A stretch of 59,975 nucleotides of DNA from Victivallaceae bacterium (GTDB taxonomy: Bacteria > Verrucomicrobiota > Lentisphaeria > Victivallales > Victivallaceae), in NCBI GenBank assembly GCA_021647315.1, contig JAKIUY010000014.1, positions 1-59,975 on the forward strand. The letters run 5' to 3'. The translations under genes were made by a program, and so were the position numbers. Positions 8,729 through 17,723 of the stretch are shown piece by piece (position 1 is the stretch's first letter; each line of letters starts with the position of its first letter). The notes beneath the pieces are model-generated. The model saw only the letters and a list, made by a program, of their open reading frames with translations. It ran no database searches and was not told where the DNA came from.

Positions 8729-8993
8729 CTGGAATTTTCCTTATAATTTGTGCCTGAATGAAAACGTTAATTACTTAATTGAGACTTTCCGTTCAGACAC
8801 TAATTTAACAATAAGTAACAAAATATCATAAATTAATCGTTAATCGTTATCTAAGTAATATATCACCTATAATTGAAAGAGACAAAGATTGAAAATAAAA
8901 ACTGCCTAGAAATAACACTTTTTTGAAGTCAGGTGAATATGAGAACAGATTTTGCCGAGCTGGGGCTCAGCGTTCCCGGGGTGTTCTCAGCGT
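8729..8993. other. Leader region of trpB, no gene seen
   Basis: 265 AT-rich bases between thiE and trpB, both on the minus strand. On that strand GTGTCTGAA and TTCAGGCAC (around 8749-8805) can pair about 20-70 bases before the trpB start. A 9-bp direct repeat, CTCAGCGTT, lies next to the thiE stop. I could not find a leader peptide with tandem tryptophan codons or a T-box, so control of the trp genes is not evident from the sequence. Confidence 0.4.
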
Positions 8994-9635
8994 TTACCAG
9001 TGACTGCGGAGTTGTCTGACTCTGGCGGTGATATCTGCGGCCTGGGTTATTTCGGTGACCATGGCGATATGCCGTGCACCGAGATTAATTAACTTATCCA
9101 GATGATGTTCCTTGATGCCACCCATTACAGTGAAAGGAATATCGACTTCAGCTGCGACTTGATGCATCGTTTCCAGTCCCAGCGAGTCATAGCTGAGCTG
9201 TTTGGTCTGAGTTGCATAGATCGGTCCGATATTGATATAATCGGCACCGTCAGCGATTGCCTGTTTCGCCTCCGCAAGATTATGGGTGGAACTGCCGAGA
9301 ATCAGCTGTGTTGTCAGACCACGCGCCGCAGTCAGCGGGAGATCATCCTGCCCGAGATGAACCCCGTCTGCTTGGACTGCCAGGGCAATATCAAGATGAT
9401 CGTTGAGGATCAGTAACATATTATTATCAGCAGTAATTTTGCGATATCTGAGTGCCAGTTGATAAATAGCTGCCTTACTCAGTTTTTTTTCCCGGAGTTG
9501 AACAATTTTTGCGCCGCCTGCGGCGATTTGCTGCAGGACTTCGATAACATCGCGACCATTGGTAAACTCTGATGAGATGACTGGATATAGGTCAATTTGG
9601 CTGAATAGCTTCATTTTTTCTGATAAATTTTTCAT
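8994..9635 (-). CDS. thiE: Thiamine-phosphate synthase
   Basis: 213 residues, a TIM barrel. VQLREKKLSKAAIYQLA near residue 45 binds the pyrimidine substrate, LLILNDHLDIALAVQADGVH and LGQDDLP hold the metal and pyrophosphate ligands, LGSSTHNLAEA and DYINIGPIYATQTK complete the site, and VMGGI binds phosphate. It joins HMP pyrophosphate and thiazole phosphate to make thiamine phosphate. A second ATG eight codons in gives an equally good start; neither has a strong ribosome site. I looked for a TPP riboswitch upstream and did not find one. No other thi gene is in the window. Confidence 0.95.
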   Translation of the reverse strand: MKNLSEKMKLFSQIDLYPVISSEFTNGRDVIEVLQQIAAGGAKIVQLREKKLSKAAIYQLALRYRKITADNNMLLILNDHLDIALAVQADGVHLGQDDLPLTAARGLTTQLILGSSTHNLAEAKQAIADGADYINIGPIYATQTKQLSYDSLGLETMHQVAAEVDIPFTVMGGIKEHHLDKLINLGARHIAMVTEITQAADITARVRQLRSHW

Positions 9636-9735
9636 ATATATTATAGGGTTCTTTTTGTTGCGGAATGATTTTTTACTAATGAAAGAGGCAATTTACGGTA
9701 TCAGGCGATATTCATAGTTTTTAACATCATCAATT

Positions 9736-9878
9736 AATTAGACACCGCTCGAAAAGGTTTTCTGGTTCGCTTAACACTGGCAAACAACTTGATCGTTCGA
9801 GGTTGATTAGCGTTTGCTTTTTGCGCTCGGAGATCGCAAGCTACTGGTTTGGCACCCTTTTCGAATGCGGTCTAATTA
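9736..9878. repeat. 143-bp element with terminal inverted repeats
   Basis: The left end AATTAGACACCGCTCGAAAAGG and the right end, read in reverse complement, AATTAGACCGCATTCGAAAAGG differ by small changes over 22 bases. The interior includes TTTGCGCTCGGAGATCGCAAGCTACT, and 18850-18871 carries a near-identical stretch. It has no coding capacity. Its right end supplies the TAA stop of the lipoprotein gene. The size and the inverted ends are those of a MITE. Confidence 0.75.
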
Positions 9879-10469
9879 CGGTATTGAAATAATAACCGGT
9901 TTGCTTCTGACATCGACGGAGTTCAAGGTCAGTTCTGCAATTAGATAATATCTGCCGCGTTTAACGGTAGGATTGTCTTCACCTGCCGCTTTGACAAATG
10001 GTAATTGCTTATCAATCAGCACACTGTTTTTAGGGCGCATAACCAACTCAAAGCGACTGGGTGGCTGTTTGTAATCAGGATCAACCAGTATCCATTTTTT
10101 GGGATTGAAACTGGTCAGTTGCTGTTTGTATGGCATATAATAGAGCCTGAGGTTGTCCGGTTCATTCATATACCATTCATTGAGGCGTAGAGATTTTTTC
10201 CCGAGATTTATCAGCCGGTAGGTTATTTTGACATCTTCACCGGCATAAAAACGGCGCCGGGCCGTGAGCAGTTCAAGTTTTAGTCTGTAATTGCGCAGTT
10301 TTGCATAAGTCTTGCGTTGCGGTACCCGGGTTTTAACTTCTTTGTTTTTGGTTGTTCTGACACAGCCGCTCATAAACACGGTGATGCTGCATACGCCTAA
10401 TATAAATAGTAGCAGTAACTGTTTGCGGGCAGGTAGTAGAATATAACAACTGTTTTTTAAATTTATCAT
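9876..10469 (-). CDS. Predicted lipoprotein of unknown function
   Basis: 197 residues from the chosen ATG. An N-terminal basic segment (PARKQ) is followed by the hydrophobic stretch LLLLFILGVCSITVFMSGC, whose end is a lipobox with the lipidated cysteine near residue 34, so export and lipid anchoring are likely. The mature part is mostly beta, with RLKLELLTARRRFYAGEDVK and ITYRLINLGKKSLRLNEWYM resembling an immunoglobulin-like or transglutaminase-associated strand pattern, but I do not recognise a family. I chose the start at 10469 because GGAG lies upstream and the signal peptide follows at once; a longer frame to 10550 has an unlikely hydrophilic head. The stop codon lies in the end of a MITE-like element. 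Confidence 0.75.
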   Translation of the reverse strand: MINLKNSCYILLPARKQLLLLFILGVCSITVFMSGCVRTTKNKEVKTRVPQRKTYAKLRNYRLKLELLTARRRFYAGEDVKITYRLINLGKKSLRLNEWYMNEPDNLRLYYMPYKQQLTSFNPKKWILVDPDYKQPPSRFELVMRPKNSVLIDKQLPFVKAAGEDNPTVKRGRYYLIAELTLNSVDVRSKPVIISIP

Positions 10470-10670
10470 ATCTCTGAATTCTCCATATAATTTGTATTGC
10501 GTACAAGTATGACAGTCCTTTCTGGCTGTCATTTTGCTGGGGTGTAACACCCGTCTTACTTTTTATTGCATCCACAAGGATGCCTTTGTTTCTGGGCGTG
10601 GTCCCAGAAAACCCGTAGGTTCTTAATAGTAATATTCTGCCATTTTTTGGCCTACCTGAGTGTAACGACA

Positions 10671-10771
10671 GACGAAGTAAAATATTATTTGCAAACCCGC
10701 TTCCGTAGCGACGCAGGAGCGGAGTTTGAAGCGGCATCCGCCTTCAGGTGCCACCTGATTAATTTACTGTT
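10671..10771 (+). repeat. Dispersed element, family C copy 1
   Basis: From GACGAAGTAAAATATTATTT through GCTTCCGTAGCGACGCAG and GGAGTTTGAAGCGGCAT to GGTGCCACCTGATTA. The same order of boxes appears at 49924-50021 with scattered changes. Both copies lie immediately 3' of minus-strand genes. It is non-coding. Confidence 0.85.
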
Positions 10772-10815
10772 CAATGTTCAAGCTTGCAATCGTAGCTGTA
10801 AAAAAATAGGAAAAT

Positions 10816-11490
10816 TTAACTGCGGGCGATATCCCAGACCGGTTTGCCTAGAAAGGATGAAAGTATTGCCGCGTCTTCACGCAGTTTTTTCAGGTTACCA
10901 TGGTCAACCACATTCAACCGGGTACCGTCTTCAAGGATCAGATTGAGTTCATAACTGTAGTATGAACTTTTGTTGCCACTGCAATACTCTGATAAAATTT
11001 GTAATGCATGGATCTCTTTTAACCTGGTGCAATGCTTTATACGGTTAATATCAAATACACGTTCCGGGTCTTTGCGTCCTTTCCAGAAATAGCCATTCAT
11101 GGTATCAAAGACTATCGGGTTGGTGCCGAAATATGTCAGGCAGCCACCAATAACGATAAAGACTAATCCGATGCCGATAGGGAATAGTAATTCTGGTTTA
11201 AAGTTACCTTTTGACAGTGCTGATACTGGGATACCGACTGCAACGCCAAGTCCGACAAAAAGAAATATCAGATAGAAAAACAGTGCCCCCGCAGTAGGGC
11301 GAAACGCCATTCGGGTCGGGGATTTTTCCATCAGTTTATGGGTGCGGATATTGGTGCCGCCACCTTTTGCCGGAGTCCATTCTACCTGTTCTGCCAGTGG
11401 ATCATTGAATTGGCTCAAATCAGGTGGTTGTTTGCCTTTTCTTGCCAGTTCTTTTAATTCTTCAATTTTTGCTTTGATTTTTTCAAACAT
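10816..11490 (-). CDS. Two-TM membrane protein with a soluble C-terminal domain
   Basis: 224 residues. The first 70 are hydrophilic and start with a short amphipathic coiled coil (EKIKAKIEELKELARKGKQ). Two membrane segments follow, GALFFYLIFLFVGLGVAVGI near residue 70 and LLFPIGIGLVFIVIGGCLTY near 100, and then about 100 soluble residues, VFDTMNGYFWKGRKDP to the end. The strand pattern there (RIKHCTRLKEIHALQIL, SYELNLILEDGTRLNVV) recalls PH-like domains of bacterial membrane proteins of unknown function. I do not recognise the family. The start is supported by an upstream A-rich site only. A family B element follows its promoter side and a family C element its 3' end. Confidence 0.75.
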   Translation of the reverse strand: MFEKIKAKIEELKELARKGKQPPDLSQFNDPLAEQVEWTPAKGGGTNIRTHKLMEKSPTRMAFRPTAGALFFYLIFLFVGLGVAVGIPVSALSKGNFKPELLFPIGIGLVFIVIGGCLTYFGTNPIVFDTMNGYFWKGRKDPERVFDINRIKHCTRLKEIHALQILSEYCSGNKSSYYSYELNLILEDGTRLNVVDHGNLKKLREDAAILSSFLGKPVWDIARS

Positions 11491-11599
11491 GGTCTGTTTT
11501 CCTAAATGTAATAAAATTTTTATAATTAACTCAACGGCAAATCTCTACTAATTATATCATGATTATCGACTTAAGTCAACTTTATTTTAATGTAATAGG

Positions 11600-11750
11600 G
11601 AATTGTATTTCCAGCTGGTAGTTTCACTTCGTGGGTTTTCAACAGGCGACATCCTTGGCGCATACCCCTAATCCCCTTTTGGGGGATTATTTGCCAATGC
11701 GCCTGGAAGTCGCAAGCTACTTTTTCAGTTCCGGCAAAGCCGGTTATATT
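11600..11750 (+). repeat. Dispersed element, family B copy 2
   Basis: Contains GTAGTTTCACTTCGTGGG, AGGCGACATCCTTGGCG, the inner hairpin AATCCCCTTTTGGGGGATT, GCGCCTGGAAGTCGC and the terminal box CCGGCAAAGCCGGTTATATT. It occupies most of the 363-bp gap 11491-11853. No gene is seen in that gap. Confidence 0.88.
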
Positions 11751-11853
11751 TTGTAGTATCCTGAAACGCGCCATTTGCCATCTTTATCCAACATTGGCGT
11801 GATAGGTTTCTATTGCCGTTTTTTTATCCTTGAACATGGAGCATTTTTCTCTG

Positions 11854-13197
11854 TCAAGTCGAATTATACAAAAGGCAGGCATCGCAGGCGCCACAGCATT
11901 TTTCACAGAATTCCCGTGAAAGATGAATTATTCCCTGACGGGCTGCGGTGCCGTTCATGATTTTCCCGGCATTTCGATGTTGTGGAAACCATCTGGCTGC
12001 GGCATCGCGGGTAATGCGGTTATGCTGGGTTGAGGGCAGGTTGCACCAGACGTTTAATGCGGTATCGGTGGGCTTTTTGTCTATTTTCCCTGCGGCATCC
12101 ATGGCGGGCAGCAGGACATTGACCAATAGTTCCAACGCACTGCTACGACCGAGTACAGCGGCCGGTTTTGAACGTTTCCCGGTAAAGCATGAATAGTTAT
12201 CCCATAATTGATCGTGGAAAGTAATTGTTTTCAGCAGATGTTCGATTTTAACTGAGTCATGGTTCAGTTCTGTTGCAAATTTTGCCAGAGGGGTTTCTCC
12301 GTATTGCTGGAGAAATGAGACAATTGCGGTGATGCGGCGTTCCGGGCTGTTAACGGGGCGTCCAGTGCGTTTCCAGTCGATGCCGGGGCGGGCTGAAATT
12401 CTTATCTGCCACCACTCTTGCCAGCGTTGTTCAATAAAACTGGACATTTCCGGGGTGAAGTCACCGGTTGTTGTTTCCGGCAGTAATCCTGATTCGCCCC
12501 AGATAATTGCAGCGGTGAACTTTTGGCGCAGGTCAGCATCATATTCGCAGAAACGCTGAAAAAGTTCAGTGAATGGTTGCCGGTTGTTTTTGTAGCCGAC
12601 TGCTTCGAAGATCATTTGCAGGCAGGTTGATTCAGCACCGTCAGTAATCATCCGACGCATTATCGCATTGCTTTTGTGTCTGAAACGTTCAATGCCGGCC
12701 GCTTTGAGAATTGCGGTGACTTGTGTAGTTTCCAGACCGGAAAAAAACGCGGCACATTTGCCCGGACGCAGTTTTCCGACTTCAACATTTGCGATATCAG
12801 CGTCCTTAGGGTTAATAACAAACAGTGGTGGCAGTGCCGATAATTTTTCAGGGGGCAGGTCATTGATTGCTGTGACATGGAGAATTACCTGTTGATAAGC
12901 CGGGTCGTGATGATGACCATGGGCATACCAATCCGAGGTTCGGGTATGGATTTCGACCGGACCGGTTACTATTTTGTCATTCAGCTTGATTTGCGCATTC
13001 TTGAAGTCAGGACCGGCTTCAAAGTTCCATGTTCCCGGTGTAAGCACTTTTAGCGACTGTTTGTCCGGCGTGATAAATGTTCTGTCGGTCGGGATGGAAT
13101 TCCAGACATTCTGAAGTTGAACTTCATAAAGTTTGACTGTTTCAGCAAGCTGTCGATGATTATCTTCGACAATGTGGTTGGTTTGTTCGATACTCAT
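11854..13197 (-). CDS. DUF2851 family protein
   Basis: 447 residues. The N-terminal third has the family's hallmark: GTWNFEAGPDFKNAQIKL, VTGPVEIHTRTSDWYAHGHH and PAYQQVILHVT, a beta-rich fold found mainly in Bacteroidota and PVC bacteria and of unknown function. The rest is helical. The last 20 residues contain five cysteines (FCEKCCGACDAC), which could bind zinc or an iron-sulfur cluster; this is inference. I chose the ATG at 13197, with AGGGA ten bases upstream, over a TTG two codons earlier. The gene stands alone between two non-coding elements. Confidence 0.85.
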   Translation of the reverse strand: MSIEQTNHIVEDNHRQLAETVKLYEVQLQNVWNSIPTDRTFITPDKQSLKVLTPGTWNFEAGPDFKNAQIKLNDKIVTGPVEIHTRTSDWYAHGHHHDPAYQQVILHVTAINDLPPEKLSALPPLFVINPKDADIANVEVGKLRPGKCAAFFSGLETTQVTAILKAAGIERFRHKSNAIMRRMITDGAESTCLQMIFEAVGYKNNRQPFTELFQRFCEYDADLRQKFTAAIIWGESGLLPETTTGDFTPEMSSFIEQRWQEWWQIRISARPGIDWKRTGRPVNSPERRITAIVSFLQQYGETPLAKFATELNHDSVKIEHLLKTITFHDQLWDNYSCFTGKRSKPAAVLGRSSALELLVNVLLPAMDAAGKIDKKPTDTALNVWCNLPSTQHNRITRDAAARWFPQHRNAGKIMNGTAARQGIIHLSREFCEKCCGACDACLLYNST

Positions 13198-13228
13198 AAT
13201 CAAACTATCCCTGAATAAAAGTTCTTTT

Positions 13229-13389
13229 TGTCGGAGTTCACAGCTTTAGCGTGCAAGTATACCCATTATGGGTAGTTTTTAGTTAGTTTGTCTGGCAAAT
13301 TAAGCTCAATTGCACTGAATGAAAGTTCAAATTTCAACCTAAACGAGTATAATACGCTCAAAAACACGCTAAAGCAGTGAACTCCGACA
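13229..13389. repeat. 161-bp element with 25-bp terminal inverted repeats
   Basis: The left end TGTCGGAGTTCACAGCTTTA with GCGTG (13229-13253) and the reverse complement of the right end (13365-13389) differ at one base. Inside lie the palindrome TACCCATTATGGGTA (13260-13274), found again at 17724, and an AT-rich core. There is no coding capacity. It lies just upstream of the DUF2851 gene. The structure is that of a MITE; no flanking target duplication is obvious. Confidence 0.82.
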
Positions 13390-13454
13390 GGGCATTGTCC
13401 CCTTTCGTGTAACATCACCTAACCTTATATATAAATATTGCGTAGCAAGATTTA

Positions 13455-13886
13455 TTATTGTAAGGCTTTTGGCTTGCCGAGAATTTCATGCATAATAACT
13501 GCTGAGTTAGCGTGGGTTCTGATAAAATCAATATAGCTGCCGGACGGCTGATATTCCGCTTCGCATACTGTTGTTTTGGTGCCGACTTCTAGCTTTTTCC
13601 TAGCTGTCTCCCGGTCCACTGCCGGGCATTTTCTACGACGGTTTTTCATCGGTGGGGCAGGTGGTTTAGGCATGCTTTGTCTAATAATATTGCCTTGTGC
13701 GTCAACGACCATCATCGGCTCATCTTCAAATTCAATGAAATTGGTATCAACTTGCTTATTATTAGGCTTAAAAACAGGTTCTCTATTGTTTTTTCCTTTA
13801 AGCAAGGCTTGAACAATGCTGAAGACGACACCTATAACGATGATGACAGCGGTGATAATTCCACCATAATCTTGTTCTTGTGCCAT
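13455..13886 (-). CDS. Small membrane-anchored protein next to FloA
   Basis: 143 residues. One membrane segment, IITAVIIVIGVVFSIVQALL, lies at residues 10-29, and the remainder is hydrophilic, with a basic proline-rich stretch (PKPPAPPMKNRRRK) near 75-88 and a short conserved-looking end (SYIDFIRTHANSAVIMHEIL). I do not recognise the family. The gene starts three bases after the second floA gene ends, so the two are surely co-transcribed and perhaps functionally linked to membrane microdomains. The ending THANSAVIMHEILGKPKAL resembles the tails of small proteins encoded next to floA/nfeD in PVC genomes, from memory only. Confidence 0.75.
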   Translation of the reverse strand: MAQEQDYGGIITAVIIVIGVVFSIVQALLKGKNNREPVFKPNNKQVDTNFIEFEDEPMMVVDAQGNIIRQSMPKPPAPPMKNRRRKCPAVDRETARKKLEVGTKTTVCEAEYQPSGSYIDFIRTHANSAVIMHEILGKPKALQ

Positions 13887-13889
13887 TTT

Positions 13890-14876
13890 TTAACCTCGCG
13901 GTTTACTTTTGCTGTCAATTTGAGGTGTCGCGATTGACTTTCTCATTTCAGTATCAGCCATGATGTTTTTCAGCTTGTAGTAGTTCGCAATACTGAGGTT
14001 GCCATTGTTCAGGGCTTCGGAAATAGCCATGGGGATTTCAGCCTCGGCATCAACCAGTTTCGCTTCCATTTCACGGATCTGCGCTTTCATTTCCTGCTCA
14101 GCCGCTACTGCCATCGCCCGTTTTTCTTCCGCCTTAGCCTGGGCTATATCTTTATCCGCATTTGCCTGGGCAATTTGCAGTTCCGCGCCGATATTTTTAC
14201 CGACATCAACATCAGCAATATCGATTGACAGAATCTCATAGGCGGTTCCGGCATCCAGTCCTTTCTTCAGAACGACTTTTGAGATGGTATCGGGATTTTC
14301 CAGGATATCTTTGTAACTCAGTGCCGAGCCGATGGTGGTAACAATCCCTTCACCGACTCTGGCGATGATAGTCTCTTCGCCGGCACCACCGACGAGGCGG
14401 TCAATATTTGTTCTGACGGTAACTTTGGCAATTGCCCGGAGCTGGATACCGTCTTTCGCGACTGCGGTTACCAGAGGAGTTTCGATAACTTTCGGGTTGA
14501 CACACATTTTTACCGCGTCAAGCACATCACGACCTGCCAGGTCGATGGCGGTGGCCTGCTGCAAATGCAACTCAAGGTTTGCTTTGTCAGCCGCAACCAG
14601 CGCATAAACGACCCGTAAAACATTCCCGCCGGCCAGGAAGTGAGCTTCGAGGTCATTCGAAGAGATTTCAAGTCCGGCTTTCTTGGACTGAATCATCGCG
14701 GTAAGAATGATTTGCGGTGGAACCCGTCGCAAACGCATGCCGACTAGCGAGAATACGTTAATTTTGACCCCGGACATTACTGCCGCGATCCACAGCGGGA
14801 TCGGAATGACGACTGAAAACATGATTAGACACGCGATCGCCGCGATTACCAGAATTACTATTACTGCTGGTCCCAT
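13890..14876 (-). CDS. floA: Flotillin-like protein FloA, full-length paralogue
   Basis: 328 residues, close to the 331 of Bacillus FloA (YqfA). One N-terminal membrane segment (residues 2-33) is followed by [40 protein letters not shown] and the SPFH region [17 protein letters not shown] and [20 protein letters not shown]. The C-terminal coiled coil is rich in alanine and glutamate ([20 protein letters not shown]) and is followed by a helical tail. FloA oligomerises in membrane microdomains. It follows a second floA paralogue by 49 bp; the spacer is a short repeat of ATTGTTATATA. NfeD upstream completes the usual pair. Confidence 0.95.
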   Translation of the reverse strand: MGPAVIVILVIAAIACLIMFSVVIPIPLWIAAVMSGVKINVFSLVGMRLRRVPPQIILTAMIQSKKAGLEISSNDLEAHFLAGGNVLRVVYALVAADKANLELHLQQATAIDLAGRDVLDAVKMCVNPKVIETPLVTAVAKDGIQLRAIAKVTVRTNIDRLVGGAGEETIIARVGEGIVTTIGSALSYKDILENPDTISKVVLKKGLDAGTAYEILSIDIADVDVGKNIGAELQIAQANADKDIAQAKAEEKRAMAVAAEQEMKAQIREMEAKLVDAEAEIPMAISEALNNGNLSIANYYKLKNIMADTEMRKSIATPQIDSKSKPRG

Positions 14877-14925
14877 AATTAAAATTCCTTCATTTAATTG
14901 TTATATAATTGTTATATAATTGTTG

Positions 14926-15822
14926 TTAAACAGTGATTTCGTGTTGTCTGAATGACTGGGCGATTGCCAGCGGCACTTGAGATTCCATATCGATCAGACG
15001 TGCTTTCATTTCGCTGATTCTGGCCTTCATCTCCTGTTCATTGGCGACCGCCATCGCCCGGCGTTCTTCCGCCTTGGCCTGAGCAATATTCTTATCCGCA
15101 TCCGCCTGGTCGGCCTGAAGCATCGCACCAATGTTATGACCAATATTGACATCGGCAATATCAATTGAGAGGATTTCGAATGCAGTACCGGCATCAAGTC
15201 CTTTGTCCAGCACCGCTTTTGAGATTATCTCCGGATTTTCCAGTACGCTTTTATGGTTAGCAGCTGAACCAATAGTAGTAACAATACCTTCACCGACCCG
15301 GGCGAGAACTGTCTCTTCGCCAGCACCGCCGATGAGGCGTTCGAGGTTGGCGCGAACCGTTACTCTGGCAATCGCTTTAAGCTGAATACCGTCTTTGGCG
15401 ACCGCCGCTACTTCCGGTGTTTCAATAACTTTCGGATTGACACTCATTTTTACCGCCTCCAGAACATTGCGGCCCGCGAGGTCAATCGCGGTGGCACGCT
15501 GAATCGTTAGTGCCATATTAGCCTTGTCGGCGGCGACCAGTGCATTTACTACCAGTCTAACATTCCCGCCGGCCAGGAAGTGAGCTTCCATAATATCTGA
15601 ACTGACCGGAATACCGGCTTTATGAGCCTGAATCATGGCATTGACAATGATGTCCGGCGGTACCCTGCGCAGTTTCATGCCAATCAGTGAGGATATACTG
15701 ATTTTAACATTAGCGGACGCGGCTGCAATCCAGTGTCGTACTGGCACATAAATGAGGAAAAGAATCACCAGAATGAGTGCTACTGCAATTACAAGCCACA
15801 TAATAATTGATTGAATAGGCAT
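14926..15822 (-). CDS. Flotillin-like protein FloA, second paralogue
   Basis: 298 residues and clearly homologous to the gene at 13890 along its whole length: [57 protein letters not shown] and [20 protein letters not shown]. It ends 30 residues earlier, after [16 protein letters not shown], and so lacks the terminal helix of the canonical protein. The N-terminal membrane segment (residues 7-34) is kept. The tandem arrangement points to duplication followed by divergence; hetero-oligomers are possible. It lies between nfeD and the other floA and shares their strand. The ATG at 15822 has AAGGAG eight bases upstream. Confidence 0.95.
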   Translation of the reverse strand: MPIQSIIMWLVIAVALILVILFLIYVPVRHWIAAASANVKISISSLIGMKLRRVPPDIIVNAMIQAHKAGIPVSSDIMEAHFLAGGNVRLVVNALVAADKANMALTIQRATAIDLAGRNVLEAVKMSVNPKVIETPEVAAVAKDGIQLKAIARVTVRANLERLIGGAGEETVLARVGEGIVTTIGSAANHKSVLENPEIISKAVLDKGLDAGTAFEILSIDIADVNIGHNIGAMLQADQADADKNIAQAKAEERRAMAVANEQEMKARISEMKARLIDMESQVPLAIAQSFRQHEITV

Positions 15823-15890
15823 GTTTAACTCCTTTTGTTTTTGCCCGTAACGGGCGGTTTGTTTAAATTTCTTTCTGATACATGACTGTT

Positions 15891-16014
15891 CGCCGCCCGG
15901 AGGTCGGCTCCCACATTAACCATTAACCATTAACCATTAACCATTAACCATTAACGATTAACCATTAACCATTAACGATTAACCATTAACCATTAACCAT
16001 TAACCATTAACCAT
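15891..16014 (+). repeat. 27-bp box copy 2 followed by a heptamer tandem array
   Basis: 15891-15917 repeats the 27-bp box of 4329-4355 with one mismatch. From about 15915 to 16014 there are about 14 copies of the heptamer TTAACCA, with two copies reading TTAACGA. The array runs into the 3' end of the nfeD gene on the minus strand and provides its last codons and stop. Slippage could change the C-terminus of that protein. Confidence 0.93.
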
Positions 16015-17700
16015 TGTATAATTGTTTGCTTCGTCATCTTCAGCGGTATTGGTGATTTTTTTAACCGTTAACTGGAACCCTGTCAGGCTGACTACTTTGA
16101 CGCTGGTTCCCACGTCAATAAATTCTCCGTTGGCTGTTGCGTCATAACGTTTGTTGTCAATCATTACAGAACCGGAAGGGCGTAGTTTTGAGTGAACAAT
16201 ACCAATTTTTCCGAGCAGTGAATCATCTTCCTGATGCGGTGCTGAATAACCGGCACTGCTGTTCTGGCTGGTGCTTAATGTTATTCGTTTAAACAGGGTT
16301 GATTTCGGTAGAATATAGATTGTGAGCAGTACCGAGAGCGCGATAGCACTGAGGATTGAGATGCCGACAACATTAACGGCGGTGTCGATATTTTCGAAGC
16401 CGAATGCGCCGAAGAGCGAGATCATCACGCAGAGAATGCCCAGAATACCGACGACGCCGAAGCCGGGGATAACGAATAGTTCCAATGCGATAAGCATAAC
16501 TCCGACGAAGAAGATAACCATTGGACCCCAGTCGGATGCGCCAGAAGAGACATGCCCGAGGAAGAACAAGGTCAGTGCTGTGACACCGAGAATACCCGGG
16601 ACCCCAAAGCCTGGAGTACGGATTTCAACATAAATTCCGATGAGTCCCATAATCAATAGAATGGCGGTTATTGCTGGATGAGCCAGGAAGCTCATCAGTT
16701 GTTCAGTTGGAGTTTTTGTAATAACTTTAAGTTCGCAATCGCTGAGTCCGAGTTGTTCGAGCAGGTCTTCCTTGTCATCGCAGAGATAATCGACCACATT
16801 CAGTTTTTTCGCCTCTCTAGCTGACAGGGTCAGTGGAGATTCTTTGCTATGCTCGAAACCGTCTTTCTCCATTGTCAATTTTTGAAATGGGTCAGCCATG
16901 GCACGAATCACTCTGACTGGACGGTTGTTTTTTTCTGCAAGAACTTGTAATTCCTTAAAAAATACCGTGAGGAATTTTTGATCAGCAATGCGTTGTTCAC
17001 GTTCATTTTTATTTTTGCCAGAACGTTGTTTTTTGCTGAGTTTATCTAACTTTTTCAATATTTCCTGAAGTTTTTTTGAGTCTTCCGGGGTCTTTTTATC
17101 CAGTTCGACCGGTTTTTTATCTTTATCGGCGGTCTGCTTGGCAGGTGGTTTTTTATCCGAACCTTTGTCTGCTTTTTTACTTTTATCTTTATCGGTTGGC
17201 TTTTTTTCCGGCTCAGCCTCTTCTTCCGGTGGTGCTTCTGTAATTGGTTTAATACCATACGGTCCGATTGCAATTGGCATGGCATCACCGATTAGCCCGT
17301 TTGGACTGATGGCAATGCGGTCAGCGCCAAAGGCGATAATTGCTCCGGCTGAAATACCTTTAGGATTCAAATAGGCGATAACCGGGACTTTTGCTTTGTC
17401 TAAGATAGAAATATATTTCATGGCAATGTCAACGCGTCCGCCGGGCGTATCCAATTCAAAGATTACTGCTTTGATATTATCGCGTTCGGCGCGTTTCAAT
17501 ACTTTTTTCAGGAAGAATCTATCCTGTTCAGATATCTCTTTGAAGTCAGAAAACTGTGGGATGAAATAGACTATTTTTTTTGCACTGTCTTTGAATAGTT
17601 TTTTCTGCGGCTTGGCATCGGTATCCTTAGCAACGGACAGTATGATGACAGTAAACAGCAACAGGATAGAAACCAGAAGCTTGAACAGATGGTTTTTCAT
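16000..17700 (-). CDS. NfeD-family membrane serine protease
   Basis: 566 residues. Signal peptide or membrane anchor at 7-23, then a ClpP/SppA-like protease domain: VFELDTPGGRVDIAMKYISI, VIAYLNPKGISAGAIIAFGA with the likely nucleophilic serine near 116, and GLIGDAMPI. A lysine-rich, low-complexity stretch of about 80 residues (near 158-240, KPTDKDKSKKADKGSDKK) interrupts the domain. After it come SAREAKKLNVVDYL, four or five membrane segments (NfeD) and a C-terminal OB fold (VGTSVKVVSLTGFQLTVKKI). Full-length NfeD partners flotillins, and both FloA genes lie next downstream. I chose the ATG at 17700 because of its signal peptide and the GGGGA upstream; a start ten codons earlier overlaps a palindrome. 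Confidence 0.93.
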   Translation of the reverse strand: MKNHLFKLLVSILLLFTVIILSVAKDTDAKPQKKLFKDSAKKIVYFIPQFSDFKEISEQDRFFLKKVLKRAERDNIKAVIFELDTPGGRVDIAMKYISILDKAKVPVIAYLNPKGISAGAIIAFGADRIAISPNGLIGDAMPIAIGPYGIKPITEAPPEEEAEPEKKPTDKDKSKKADKGSDKKPPAKQTADKDKKPVELDKKTPEDSKKLQEILKKLDKLSKKQRSGKNKNEREQRIADQKFLTVFFKELQVLAEKNNRPVRVIRAMADPFQKLTMEKDGFEHSKESPLTLSAREAKKLNVVDYLCDDKEDLLEQLGLSDCELKVITKTPTEQLMSFLAHPAITAILLIMGLIGIYVEIRTPGFGVPGILGVTALTLFFLGHVSSGASDWGPMVIFFVGVMLIALELFVIPGFGVVGILGILCVMISLFGAFGFENIDTAVNVVGISILSAIALSVLLTIYILPKSTLFKRITLSTSQNSSAGYSAPHQEDDSLLGKIGIVHSKLRPSGSVMIDNKRYDATANGEFIDVGTSVKVVSLTGFQLTVKKITNTAEDDEANNYTMVNG

Positions 17701-17723
17701 TAAATTACATTCCCCGCGTTTTA

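Noticed and set aside
8729..9735. Possible TPP riboswitch near thiE and trp attenuator near trpB
   Set aside because: CTGAGA-like words lie downstream of thiE, not upstream, and the other conserved TPP parts are missing. No leader peptide with paired tryptophan codons was found.
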